64,000 nucleotides of DNA from Sphaerotilus uruguayifluvii (GTDB lineage Bacteria > Pseudomonadota > Gammaproteobacteria > Burkholderiales > Burkholderiaceae_C): the NCBI RefSeq assembly GCF_013294065.1, contig NZ_JABSNM010000011.1, forward strand, positions 86,552-150,551, read 5' to 3'. The notes under the pieces were generated by a model. That model searched no databases and was not told the origin of the DNA. It was given only the letters and a program-made list of their open reading frames with translations. Shown piece after piece: positions 31,481-39,042 of this stretch. The position numbers and the translations under genes are program-made. Within the stretch, counting starts at the first letter, position 1. Each line of letters opens with the position of its first letter.

Positions 31481-32425
31481 TTATCGACCGGCGGACGCCG
31501 GACTTGAGGGGGAGGAGGCCGAGAGGTCCTCGCCCGGGGCGGGGGCCACGTCGGTCGACGAGAAGACGCGTTCCTCGGCTTCGCGCGTCATCACGATCAG
31601 GCTGATGCGCCGGTTCACCGGGTTGAAGGGGTCCTGCCTGTCGAAGGGAATGCTGGCGGCCAGGCCCTGCACCCGCAGGACCCGGTCGTCATGCAGTCCG
31701 CCGGCGACGAGCTCGCGCCGCGAGGCGTTGGCGCGGTCGCTCGAGAGTTCCCAGTTGCTGTAGCCGGCCACGCCGCCGGGGAAGGGCGTGGCGTCGGTGT
31801 GGCCCTCCAGCGTCAGCCGGTTGGGCACTTCGGTCAGCACGCCGCCGATGGCGCGCAGCACGTCGCGCATGTAGTTCTTGACCTGGTCGGAGCCGCTGTC
31901 GAACATCGGCCGCTTCTGGTCGTCGACGATCTGGATGCGCAGGCCGTCGCGCGTCATGTCCAGGCGCACCTGCGACTTCAGCGAGCGCAGCTGCGGCGAG
32001 GCGTCGATGACGGTCTGGACACGCTGCTTGAGCGCGTGCAGCCGCTCCTGCTCGGCCTGGGCCTGGGTGGCCTTCAGGGCCTGCAGGTTGAAGGTCTTCT
32101 TCTCGGCCTCGATGTCGCCCTTGCGGACCTGGCCGTTGGTGTGCGTCAGGTCGGTGCCCCCGCCCTTGACGACCGAGGAGGCGTCGCCCGCGCCGGAGCC
32201 GCCGCCCAGCAGCGAGATCTTCAGCGGCGACTGGAAGTAGTCCTGCAGGCCCTTCTTGTCGCCCTCGGTGGTCGAGCCGAGCAGCCACATCAGCAGGAAG
32301 AAGGCCATCATCGCCGTCACGAAGTCGGCATAGGCGATCTTCCACGCGCCGCCGTGGGCGCCGTGGCCGCCCTTCTTGATCTTCTTGACGATGATCGGCT
32401 GCAGTTTCTTGGAATCACCGGCCAT
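31481..32425 (-). CDS. motB: flagellar stator protein MotB
   Basis: This predicts 314 residues. A basic N-terminus leads to one membrane helix containing the proton-binding Asp34 ([19 protein letters not shown]). A linker follows, and then an OmpA-like peptidoglycan-binding domain ([10 protein letters not shown]). It anchors the stator to the wall. The C-terminus is an acidic Ser/Pro tail. Confidence 0.95.
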   Translation of the reverse strand: MAGDSKKLQPIIVKKIKKGGHGAHGGAWKIAYADFVTAMMAFFLLMWLLGSTTEGDKKGLQDYFQSPLKISLLGGGSGAGDASSVVKGGGTDLTHTNGQVRKGDIEAEKKTFNLQALKATQAQAEQERLHALKQRVQTVIDASPQLRSLKSQVRLDMTRDGLRIQIVDDQKRPMFDSGSDQVKNYMRDVLRAIGGVLTEVPNRLTLEGHTDATPFPGGVAGYSNWELSSDRANASRRELVAGGLHDDRVLRVQGLAASIPFDRQDPFNPVNRRISLIVMTREAEERVFSSTDVAPAPGEDLSASSPSSPASAGR

Positions 32426-32473
32426 GGCCTGCTCCCGTGAACATGCGGAGGAGGATCGCGGTCCGCATCGCCA

Positions 32474-33331
32474 TCACTTCTTCTTGACGTGCTGCTCGAG
32501 CTCGGAGAAGGTCGGACGCTCGGTCGAGTACAGCACCTTGCGGCCGAACTCGATGGCGATCTGCGGCGCGTAGCCCTGCATCGAGGCCATCAGGACGGTC
32601 TTGATGGTCTGCAGCTCCTTGCCGTCCTCGTCGATCTTCTGCTCGAGCAGGCCGGCCAGCGGCTCGGCGAAGCCGTAGGCCAGCAGGATGCCCAGGAAGG
32701 TGCCCACCAGCGCCGAGCCGATCATGCCGCCCAGCACCGCCGGCGGCTGGCCGACCGAGCCCATGGTGTTGACCACGCCCAGCACGGCCGCCACGATGCC
32801 GAAGGCGGGCAGGGCGCCGGCCAGGCGGGCGATGGCGGCCGCGGCCGCGTGGGCCTCGTGGTGATGGGTCTCCAGCTCGGTGTCCATCAGCGACTCGATC
32901 TCGTGGGCGTTGAGGTTGCCCGAGACCATCATGCGCAGGTAGTCGCAGACGAACTCGGTCACATGGTGGTCATTGCCCACCACCGGGAACTTCTGGAACA
33001 GCGCCGAGCTGTGCGGATCCTCGATGTCCTTCTCGATCGACATCAGGCCCTCCTTGCGGGTCTTCTGCAGGATCTCGTACATCATCGCCAGCAGCTCCAT
33101 CGCGCGGGCCTTCGAGTACTTCGACGGCTTGAAGCACGCGCCCAGGCCCTTGCCGGTGGCCTTGAGCACCTTGGTCTGGTTGTTGGCGACGAAGGCGCCG
33201 AGCGCACCACCGAAGATGGTGATCAGCTCGAAGGGCAGCGCGTGCAGCACCACGCCGATGTTGCCGCCGTGCGCGATGAAGACGCCGAAGATGCAGCCGA
33301 TGGCGACCAGCCATCCGATGATGACGAACAT
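32474..33331 (-). CDS. motA: flagellar stator protein MotA
   Basis: This 285-residue protein has four membrane helices. The long cytoplasmic loop holds the charged residues that meet FliG (ARAMELLAMMYEILQKTRKEG), and the conserved prolines lie in GALPAFGIVAAVLG and GYAPQIAIEFGRK. It conducts protons with MotB. It is the first gene of its operon, and a FliA-type promoter lies 78 bp upstream. Confidence 0.96.
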   Translation of the reverse strand: MFVIIGWLVAIGCIFGVFIAHGGNIGVVLHALPFELITIFGGALGAFVANNQTKVLKATGKGLGACFKPSKYSKARAMELLAMMYEILQKTRKEGLMSIEKDIEDPHSSALFQKFPVVGNDHHVTEFVCDYLRMMVSGNLNAHEIESLMDTELETHHHEAHAAAAAIARLAGALPAFGIVAAVLGVVNTMGSVGQPPAVLGGMIGSALVGTFLGILLAYGFAEPLAGLLEQKIDEDGKELQTIKTVLMASMQGYAPQIAIEFGRKVLYSTERPTFSELEQHVKKK

Positions 33332-33408
33332 GGAACCTGACTCCCGTGTGGAGGCCGCGGTCCGGAGTGCTCCTCAGGGAGCCGTTCCGGGCCGCGGACG
33401 TGATTTGC

Positions 33409-33435
33409 ATATCGGAGCCGTCCCGGGTCACTTGA
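33409..33435 (-). promoter_or_regulatory. FliA (sigma-28) promoter of motAB-cheYZ
   Basis: On the minus strand, CTCAAGTGA (TCAA at 33435-33432) and TCCGATAT (33416-33409) are separated by 15 bp, close to the enteric pattern TAAA-N15-GCCGATAA. It has the expected spacing to motA. Confidence 0.65.
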
Positions 33436-33465
33436 GACGGGCAAGATCGGCAAAAGAGGGTGGCT

Positions 33466-34902
33466 TCAGGCCGCAGGCGCGTCCGACGCCGTCAGCGTGC
33501 GCCGGCTGGCGACGAACTCCGGCGTCAGCGTCGCGCACAGCGTGTGGATCGGCGCGAAGGCCGGATGGCGCGCGATCAGCCGCTCGGCCGAGTCGACGAA
33601 GGCCTCGGGCAGGCTCCAGCCGGTGCGCGAGTTGTGGAACAGCGGCAGCGACAGCAGCCGCGGCATGACCCGGTGCCGCGAGATCGCGGTCAGGCACAGG
33701 TCGGTGGCCCAGAGGTGCCAGCCCATCTCCGGCGCGGCGCGATGGATCGAGTCGCGCGAGACGACGATGGCGACCTCGTCGAAGGACAGCGCCACGCCCG
33801 AGCCGGGATGGTCCATGTGGATCAGCCGGTCGATGACCTGGCCGGCGCGCATCAGCCGCTGGCCCTGCGCATCGACGCCGACGCCGATGAAGCCCAGCAG
33901 CGTGTGCCGGCGCTCGCGGGCCGGGATGGCGTCGAGCTCGTCGGCCAGGCGCTGGCCGAAGCCGGGCGGAAAGTACACGTCCTGGTGGCACAGCAGCAGC
34001 CACTCGGCCTCGCAGACCGCCTCGGCCTGCACGATCGCGTCGCCGGGGCTGGCGGCGCCGCGGCACACCGCGATGCGCGCATTGACCTCGCGCAGCCCCG
34101 GCGAGGCCAGCACGTTGGCGCGCAGCTGCGCCTCGTCGGTGGTGGGCACGACGACGGCGAAGGGCGCATTCGCGCGCGGCGGCCGCGCTGCCGCCGCCCG
34201 GCCCTCGTCGTCGCGGCGGGCCAGCACATGCAGCCGGCGCATCCGGTGCACCTCGTCGACGCAGCCCTCGCCCAGGCCGAGCAGGCCGGCGAGCTGGCGC
34301 ACGCCCTGCGCGAAGGCCGGGTCGGCAGTCTCGACCGGCTCGTGCGCAGCCAGGTGCGGCAGCCAGCCGGCATCGAGCAGCAGCTTGTAGACGGTGGCCG
34401 GTGCGTGGGCGCGCGCCGGATCGTGCTGCGGGTCGCCTGCGGCGGCGGTGCCGGCCTCCAGCAGCCGGGCCATGCGCTCGAGCGTGCAGCCGTTGTCCAG
34501 CGCCAGGCTCAGCCGGGCACCGGGCGCGCAGCACTCGCCCAGCCGCGCCAGCCAGCGGTCGGCATCGGTCAGCGCGAAGAAGCCCGGCGACAGCAGCAGC
34601 AGGTCGACCGAGCCGGCAGGCGGCAGCGGCAGCGCCGTCAGGTCGCCGCCCGCAGGCAGCGGCAGCGCCTGCCACTGCGCCTGGGGATGGTGCTGGCGAT
34701 GCCAGGGCGCGAGCATCGCGGCGTCCGCGCCGACCGCGAGCACCTGGCGCGCGGCCGGCAGCACCGCCAGCCAGCGGCCATCGGGCGGGCGGACCGGGTC
34801 GGCGGGCGGCTCGGGACGGCGCAGCTCGATCCTGGCGAGGGAGGCGGGGGCTGCCGGCGCGCGCGGGCGCGCCAGCGTGGCGTCGGGCAGGGACATCGAC
34901 AT
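33466..34902 (-). CDS. glycosyltransferase-like protein with methyltransferase-like N-terminal half
   Basis: This predicts about 478 residues. The first half resembles a degenerate methyltransferase fold (SVDLLLLSPGFFALTDADRWL, GARLSLALDNG). The second half resembles a GT-A glycosyltransferase: PFAVVVPTTDEAQLRANVLA, then AEWLLLCHQDVYFPPGFGQRL, where the family usually has a metal-binding D-x-D-like stretch. The substrate is unknown. It lies 56 bp after a methyltransferase gene and ahead of motA, among flagellar genes, so a role in flagellin or surface glycan modification is plausible. The start could be ATG 34902 or 34896; neither has a strong ribosome-binding site. Confidence 0.6.
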   Translation of the reverse strand: MSMSLPDATLARPRAPAAPASLARIELRRPEPPADPVRPPDGRWLAVLPAARQVLAVGADAAMLAPWHRQHHPQAQWQALPLPAGGDLTALPLPPAGSVDLLLLSPGFFALTDADRWLARLGECCAPGARLSLALDNGCTLERMARLLEAGTAAAGDPQHDPARAHAPATVYKLLLDAGWLPHLAAHEPVETADPAFAQGVRQLAGLLGLGEGCVDEVHRMRRLHVLARRDDEGRAAAARPPRANAPFAVVVPTTDEAQLRANVLASPGLREVNARIAVCRGAASPGDAIVQAEAVCEAEWLLLCHQDVYFPPGFGQRLADELDAIPARERRHTLLGFIGVGVDAQGQRLMRAGQVIDRLIHMDHPGSGVALSFDEVAIVVSRDSIHRAAPEMGWHLWATDLCLTAISRHRVMPRLLSLPLFHNSRTGWSLPEAFVDSAERLIARHPAFAPIHTLCATLTPEFVASRRTLTASDAPAA

Positions 34903-34958
34903 GCGGGTTCTTGACGGGCGGGGGAAGGGGATTCGGGCCGCGTGCAAACGCAGCCCGA

Positions 34959-35786
34959 TCAGCGGATCGCGTAGATCCAGACCGGGCGGTGGCCCTCGCG
35001 CTGCAGGCGGGCGTGCGGGCGCATGCCGGGCACGTCGAACTCCAGGCTGACCAGCCAGCTGCCCGGACGCATTTCCGCCAGCGCCTTCTCGGCGGCGCGG
35101 TTCATGCTCTCGGGGCGCTGGAACAGGTAGACCAGGTCATGCTCGGCCCAGGAGGCGGCCCACATGTCGCCCTGGCGGATGCACGCCCACGGGCAGCGCA
35201 GGCCGGCGGCGAGACGGATCGGCCAGCTCCACTCGATGCCCTCGAGCTGCGCGTCCGGCCAGAGGCGCTGCAGCGCCTGCAGGCCATGGCCGAGGCCGCA
35301 GCCGGCATCCAGCACGCGCGCCATCGGCGGCAGCGGCACCAGCGTCTCCAGGCCCTCGAGCGCATCGGCCTCGGTCGGGAACAGCGGCGCATCGCGCCAG
35401 GCCCGCAGCGGGTAGGCGGCGGCCAGCAGCGCCAGCGGCAGCAGCCACAGCGCCGGCGGCAGCCCCTGCGCCAGACCGGACAGCGCAAACGACAGCGGGA
35501 AGCCCCCGAGCGTGATCAGCAGGCGCCAGCGCGTGCGCGAGCCCAGTGCCAGCAGCCCCGCCGACAGCGTCGCGAGCACGAAGCCGGCCGGCGGCGGCAG
35601 CGCGTTCGCACGCGCAGTCTCCCACAGGCTCCAGGCCAGCGCCCAGGCGAGCAGGGCGGGCAGGGGCCAGGGCAGGGTGCGGCGTGGAGTGACCTCGACG
35701 AGATCTTCTCCCTGACGGGAGGCCCGATCCCGAGGGGCGGCGGGCCGTCGCTTGTGACGGCGGGACAGGTCAGGCAGAGCGGACAT
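34959..35786 (-). CDS. membrane-anchored class I methyltransferase
   Basis: This predicts 275 residues. Three to four hydrophobic helices occupy about residues 35-130 (LPALLAWALAWSLW, GFVLATLSAGLLALG, LWLLPLALLAAAYPL). A SAM-dependent methyltransferase domain with motif I VLDAGCGLGHGLQAL follows. Membrane-bound methyltransferases of this plan act on lipid-linked or surface molecules, but the target here is not known. ATG 35786 gives MSALPDLSRRHK. It probably forms a unit with the next glycosyltransferase-like gene. Confidence 0.7.
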   Translation of the reverse strand: MSALPDLSRRHKRRPAAPRDRASRQGEDLVEVTPRRTLPWPLPALLAWALAWSLWETARANALPPPAGFVLATLSAGLLALGSRTRWRLLITLGGFPLSFALSGLAQGLPPALWLLPLALLAAAYPLRAWRDAPLFPTEADALEGLETLVPLPPMARVLDAGCGLGHGLQALQRLWPDAQLEGIEWSWPIRLAAGLRCPWACIRQGDMWAASWAEHDLVYLFQRPESMNRAAEKALAEMRPGSWLVSLEFDVPGMRPHARLQREGHRPVWIYAIR

Positions 35787-35913
35787 CGGGCAGGCTCCGG
35801 GAATGCGCGAAGGGGTGGCAGGCCGCTTCCGCGGCATGGCCGAGAGTAGATGGCGTGCCCGCGAGACACTCCCCGATGGAGAGCCGGGAAGCCGCCGTTA
35901 TTGGGGGGCGCAA

Positions 35914-35946
35914 GAAAAAACGGACCCGGGCAATCGCACGGGTCCG
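35914..35946 (-). terminator. rho-independent terminator (minus strand)
   Basis: Read on the minus strand, an 8-bp stem CGGACCCG / CGGGTCCG with a 10-nt loop is followed at once by TTTTTTCTT. It ends transcripts coming from 36121-37575 and from the internal FliA-like promoter. Confidence 0.85.
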
Positions 35947-36032
35947 TGGAACGGTGCGCCGAACACCGGAGGAGACTGGCAAACGTCACGGCTAACAAGC
36001 GGTGCGGAGCTCGCTCAGAACCGTACCGCCTG
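35914..36032 (-). ncRNA. putative FliA-dependent small RNA or attenuated leader
   Basis: The segment starts about 7 bp after the -10 element of a FliA-like promoter and ends at a strong terminator about 119 nt later. It contains an imperfect hairpin (GCGGTACGG / CCGCACCGC around 35999-36029) and a single-stranded CU-rich stretch TCTCCTCC complementary to ribosome-binding sites. No open reading frame with a ribosome-binding site is seen. The layout resembles the sigma-28-dependent small RNAs of E. coli. An attenuator in front of the methyltransferase gene is the alternative. Confidence 0.4.
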
Positions 36033-36038
36033 CAGGGT

Positions 36039-36065
36039 GTTTCGACTTCGGGTGTCCCGACTTGA
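36039..36065 (-). promoter_or_regulatory. FliA-like promoter in the gene-free stretch
   Basis: On the minus strand CTCAAGTCGGG (TCAA at 36065-36062) is followed after 15 bp by GTCGAAAC (36046-36039). The -35 part is identical over ten bases to that of the fliS promoter (TCAAGTCGGG). Confidence 0.5.
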
Positions 36066-36120
36066 GGGAACCTGAAAAGGGCGAGGCGTGTTTGCGGGCT
36101 TCTTCACGCCGGGCCTGGCG

Positions 36121-37575
36121 TCATGACGTGATCTGGCAGACCGACTTGTCGAAGTCCAGGCGCTCGTAGTTCAGGTCGGGCACGATCTTCTTCCAGATCT
36201 CGACGATCTGCTGCTCCTCCGGCCGCTCGTAGTCGTCGAGCAGGATATGGAAGCCGGTCGGCGCGAGCTGGGGTGCGATCGCCGCCAGGCTGGGCAGGCG
36301 CGCGAGCCTGCAGGTCTGGGCCGGCGGGCCGTCGATGATCACCACGTCGAAGCGCAGTTCGGGGTCCAGGCCCGACAGGTCGTAGAAGCGGCCGGGCTGC
36401 TCGAAGAAGCTCACCTCGACCAGCGGGCAGTGCAGCACCCGGGCGTGTGCGGCCAGACCATGGCGCTCGAAGTCCTGGCCGGTGCGCTCGGCCCAGACTG
36501 CATCGTGCTCGATCGAGTGCAGGCTGCCGCCGCGGCTGGCGATCAGCGTGGCCAGGATCTTCGAGCCGCGGCCGGAGCCGAACTCGAGCACCCGGGGCTG
36601 CGGATGGCGGTCGAGCACATCGATCATGTGCGAGAGGAACTCCGCATCGAGTGCCCAGCCGCCGGCATCTCCGAGCCAGGCGGCAGGCACCTTTTCCTGC
36701 TGGACCAGCCTCTGCAGCGCCAGGGTCCGGAACGGCATCCGCGCCAGGCGCTGCTCGGTGCTGCGGGCGATCTGCTCGGCGCGAGCGGTCTGGGCGGCCT
36801 GCAGTCGCTGCGTCAGCTGGATCAGGCTGTCCGGATGCGTCTCCAGCGGCCGGGTACAGGGCAGGGCTGGCCGCGACAGCACCAGCTTCGCGCTGGCCTG
36901 CTGGGCCGGCGAGCTCAGCGCCTGCGACGGTCCGGCCTGGTTGTGGTGCGACTGCGGATTGCTGGCGGTGTAGCGGTAGGCCTCGATCGGCAGATGCAGG
37001 TAGCGGCGGGTCTGGTCGAGCAGCGGGAAGGCGATCGCGAAGTCGCAGGCGCACTGCAGCCAGCGACCCTCGTCGTCCTGCAGCATCGTGGCGGGCACCT
37101 GCGCGAACAGCTCGGTGCGGAAGCTGAAGAAATGGCTGGTCAGCCAGCGCTGGCCGCGTGGCGCCCGGGTCGGATCGAGCGGCCCGTTGCCGCCGCGGCG
37201 ACCGTCGTCAGTGACGTACTGCGTCCAGACGATGTCGTAGCCGCGTGCATAGGCGTCGGCCATCTGGGCCAGCGCGCCGTCGTGGATCAGCTCGTCGTCG
37301 GCGTCCAGGATGGCGGTGAATTCGCTGCCGTCGCGGCCGAGCAGCTCGAAGGCGTTGGCGGCCTTGCCCTGCGGCGCCGGGTTGACCACCAGCCGATGGC
37401 GGCCGGCGAAATGGCGCGACAGCACCTCGCGGGCCTGTGCGGCCGTGTCGTCCGTCGAGGCATCGTCGACGAACACCACATGGAAGTCCTGCCAGGTCTG
37501 GCGCGTCAGGCTCAGCAGGCTGCGCGTCACGTAGCGGGCGCAGTTCCGCCCCGAGATGTAGATGGTGGCCGTCAT
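36121..37575 (-). CDS. GT2 glycosyltransferase fused to a methyltransferase-like domain
   Basis: This predicts 484 residues. Residues 1-240 form a family 2 glycosyltransferase: IYISGRNCARYVTRSLLSL, FVDDASTDDT and the metal motif AILDADDE (Asp91, Asp93). After a helical linker, residues 310-484 resemble a Rossmann methyltransferase or related SAM-fold domain (VLEFGSGRGSKILATLIA, FDVVIIDGPP). It probably builds and modifies a sugar on a surface molecule. A FliA-like promoter upstream and the position between flhC and motA tie it to flagella. The two-domain fusion is unusual. Confidence 0.75.
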   Translation of the reverse strand: MTATIYISGRNCARYVTRSLLSLTRQTWQDFHVVFVDDASTDDTAAQAREVLSRHFAGRHRLVVNPAPQGKAANAFELLGRDGSEFTAILDADDELIHDGALAQMADAYARGYDIVWTQYVTDDGRRGGNGPLDPTRAPRGQRWLTSHFFSFRTELFAQVPATMLQDDEGRWLQCACDFAIAFPLLDQTRRYLHLPIEAYRYTASNPQSHHNQAGPSQALSSPAQQASAKLVLSRPALPCTRPLETHPDSLIQLTQRLQAAQTARAEQIARSTEQRLARMPFRTLALQRLVQQEKVPAAWLGDAGGWALDAEFLSHMIDVLDRHPQPRVLEFGSGRGSKILATLIASRGGSLHSIEHDAVWAERTGQDFERHGLAAHARVLHCPLVEVSFFEQPGRFYDLSGLDPELRFDVVIIDGPPAQTCRLARLPSLAAIAPQLAPTGFHILLDDYERPEEQQIVEIWKKIVPDLNYERLDFDKSVCQITS

Positions 37576-37639
37576 GTTCTCACTCCGCTCGGATGGCGTC
37601 CGCCGGGACGCCTCAACGCGACGAGTGGATCACGCGCGC

Positions 37640-37666
37640 CTGTCGGCTCATCCGGGCATGACCTGA
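37640..37666 (-). promoter_or_regulatory. FliA-like promoter of the glycosyltransferase-methyltransferase gene
   Basis: On the minus strand CTCAGGTC (TCAG at 37666-37663) and GCCGACAG (37647-37640) are 15 bp apart. It departs from the local consensus in one -35 base and two -10 bases. Confidence 0.45.
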
Positions 37667-37710
37667 GCTTTTTCTGCGCTTCTGTTCATTTCGGGGGCGA
37701 GCCGGAAGAC

Positions 37711-37740
37711 AAGAAAAAAGGGCCCGGCATGACCGGGCCC
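37711..37740 (-). terminator. rho-independent terminator of flhDC
   Basis: Read on the minus strand, an 8-bp stem GGGCCCGG / CCGGGCCC with a 5-nt loop is followed by TTTTTTCTT. It lies 64 bp after the flhC stop. Confidence 0.85.
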
Positions 37741-37803
37741 CGAACTGCACCGCTCGAGGTGCAAGGGAGGAGACAAGAATCAGGGATCAGTGGGGCGGAT
37801 CGA

Positions 37804-38340
37804 TCAGTGCAGCTGCAGCGACCCGCTGGCCTTGCCCTTGCCGGCGCGCGCCGGCGGGTTGCACAGGCCGCAGACGAAGTGCTTGGCGATCTCGTGCGGA
37901 TGGGTGACGAAGCTGCCGCCGCACTTGGAGCACTTCGTCATCGTCAGCATGCCGTTGTCGACGAACTTCACCAGCCGCCAGGCCCGGGTGATCGACAGCA
38001 GCGGTTCGAGGTTCTGCGCCTGCGTCTGCTCGAGATAGAGCTGGTAGGCCTTGATGACCGTGTCGATCTCCTCGAGCTCGGCCACCTTGTTCAGGTATTC
38101 GTGGGTGTTCAGGAACAGCGACGCGTGGATGTTGGGCTGCCAGGTCATGAACCAGTCGGTCGAGAAGGGCAGCTGGCCCTTGCTCGGCGACTTGCCGGCG
38201 ACTTCCTTGTACAGGCGCAGCAGCCGCTCGTACGAGAGATCGGTCTCCGACTCGAGCACCTGCAGGCGGGCGCCGAGCTTGATCAGCGTGACGGCGCGCT
38301 CGATCTGGCGGGCTTCGGTGAGGATGCTCTTGGTCTTCAT
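37804..38340 (-). CDS. flhC: flagellar master regulator subunit FlhC
   Basis: This 178-residue protein is the DNA-binding half of the FlhD4C2 activator of early flagellar genes. ARQIERAVTLIKLGARLQVLE is the conserved N-terminal helix. The zinc site uses the cysteine pairs CSKCGG and CGLC. STDWFMTWQPNIHASLF is also characteristic. The ATG at 38340 is the usual MxTKSIL-type start; the frame stays open upstream without coding signs. A T-run terminator follows 64 bp later. Confidence 0.95.
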   Translation of the reverse strand: MKTKSILTEARQIERAVTLIKLGARLQVLESETDLSYERLLRLYKEVAGKSPSKGQLPFSTDWFMTWQPNIHASLFLNTHEYLNKVAELEEIDTVIKAYQLYLEQTQAQNLEPLLSITRAWRLVKFVDNGMLTMTKCSKCGGSFVTHPHEIAKHFVCGLCNPPARAGKGKASGSLQLH

Positions 38341-38378
38341 GGTCGTGTTCCCCTCGCGTCGCAGGTCCGGATCCGGGG

Positions 38379-38702
38379 TCAGGCGGCTTCGCGGTGGCGG
38401 CCGGCCATCAGGATGCTGGCGTGCAGGCGCGACACGCCCTCGTTGGCGGCGCTCTTGCCGTGGTTGGTCAGCAGGCCCCAGACCAGATCGTCGTCGGCGC
38501 GCATGCGGCACAGCAGCGTGTTGCACGAGGCGATCTTGAGCATCTGTGCCGGCGACAGCGTCTCCAGCAGCGCGGCGGTCTCTTCCGAGACGCCCAGGCG
38601 GAACAGGGCCTGTTCGCGGTCGGCGCGGATCAGGCTCTGCGCCAGCATCAGGTACGACAGGTTGGCTTCGCGGATTTCGGCGAGGATCTGGTCGGAATTC
38701 AT
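38379..38702 (-). CDS. flhD: flagellar master regulator subunit FlhD
   Basis: This 107-residue protein has the family core ILAEIREANLSYLMLAQSLIR and the cysteine in KIASCNTLLCRM that links FlhD dimers. With FlhC it opens the flagellar gene cascade. It is 38 bp upstream of flhC in the same operon. Its upstream region holds phased direct repeats. Confidence 0.95.
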   Translation of the reverse strand: MNSDQILAEIREANLSYLMLAQSLIRADREQALFRLGVSEETAALLETLSPAQMLKIASCNTLLCRMRADDDLVWGLLTNHGKSAANEGVSRLHASILMAGRHREAA

Positions 38703-39042
38703 GGCTTGCTCCTGGCGGTGTCTGTGTCAGTGCCCGGCTGCTGCGGGGCGGGTTGTCGATGGAGCGGATTCTGAAGATCCGAACTGGGCGGGAACATCAT
38801 CCCTCTTCCGTGCCTCGCGTCACCCTGATTCCGTTAGCTTGTCAGCCTGATTCCTACGCGCTGTCATCCTGCTTCCGACAAAAACGGGCGTCATGGTGTG
38901 TCCAAGGTATCCGGATCGTGAAATTTCGTTGATTTCGCGTGATTGCGGATACGGTCTGGAAGTGCTGCAGGTCTCGATTGGATGACGGCTCAAGGGGGTC
39001 TCGTCATCCGCATGTCTCGCGGAAAAGCGTGAGGATTTCCCG
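38703..39042. other. flhD upstream region
   Basis: These 340 bp have no gene. They contain the phased 22-bp repeats listed below and an unusually A/T-rich part around 38880-38950. No sigma-70 promoter with good spacing could be singled out. Confidence 0.6.
38819..38876 (-). repeat. three 14-bp direct repeats phased at 22 bp upstream of flhD
   Basis: Copies at 38819-38832, 38841-38854 and 38863-38876 fit GTCANCCTGMTTCC on the plus strand (GGAAKCAGGNTGAC toward flhD). They start exactly 22 bp apart, about two helical turns, so a protein array could bind one face of the DNA. A degenerate fourth copy starts near 38796. Confidence 0.7.

Larger units (their letters stand above)
35787..36120. other. 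gene-free stretch with a FliA-type promoter and an intrinsic terminator
   Basis: These 334 bp hold no convincing protein gene; the small open frames on both strands lack ribosome-binding sites and family features. The stretch contains a sigma-28-like promoter, a structured segment and a T-run terminator, all on the minus strand, described separately. Confidence 0.6.

Noticed and set aside
35787..36120. Small open frames (60-90 codons) in the gene-free stretch
   Set aside because: They overlap on both strands, lack ribosome-binding sites and show no coding bias; the RNA interpretation fits the signals better.
38796..38876. flhD repeats as a CRISPR array
   Set aside because: Units are only 14 bp with 8-bp gaps, far shorter than CRISPR repeats and spacers, and there are no cas genes.
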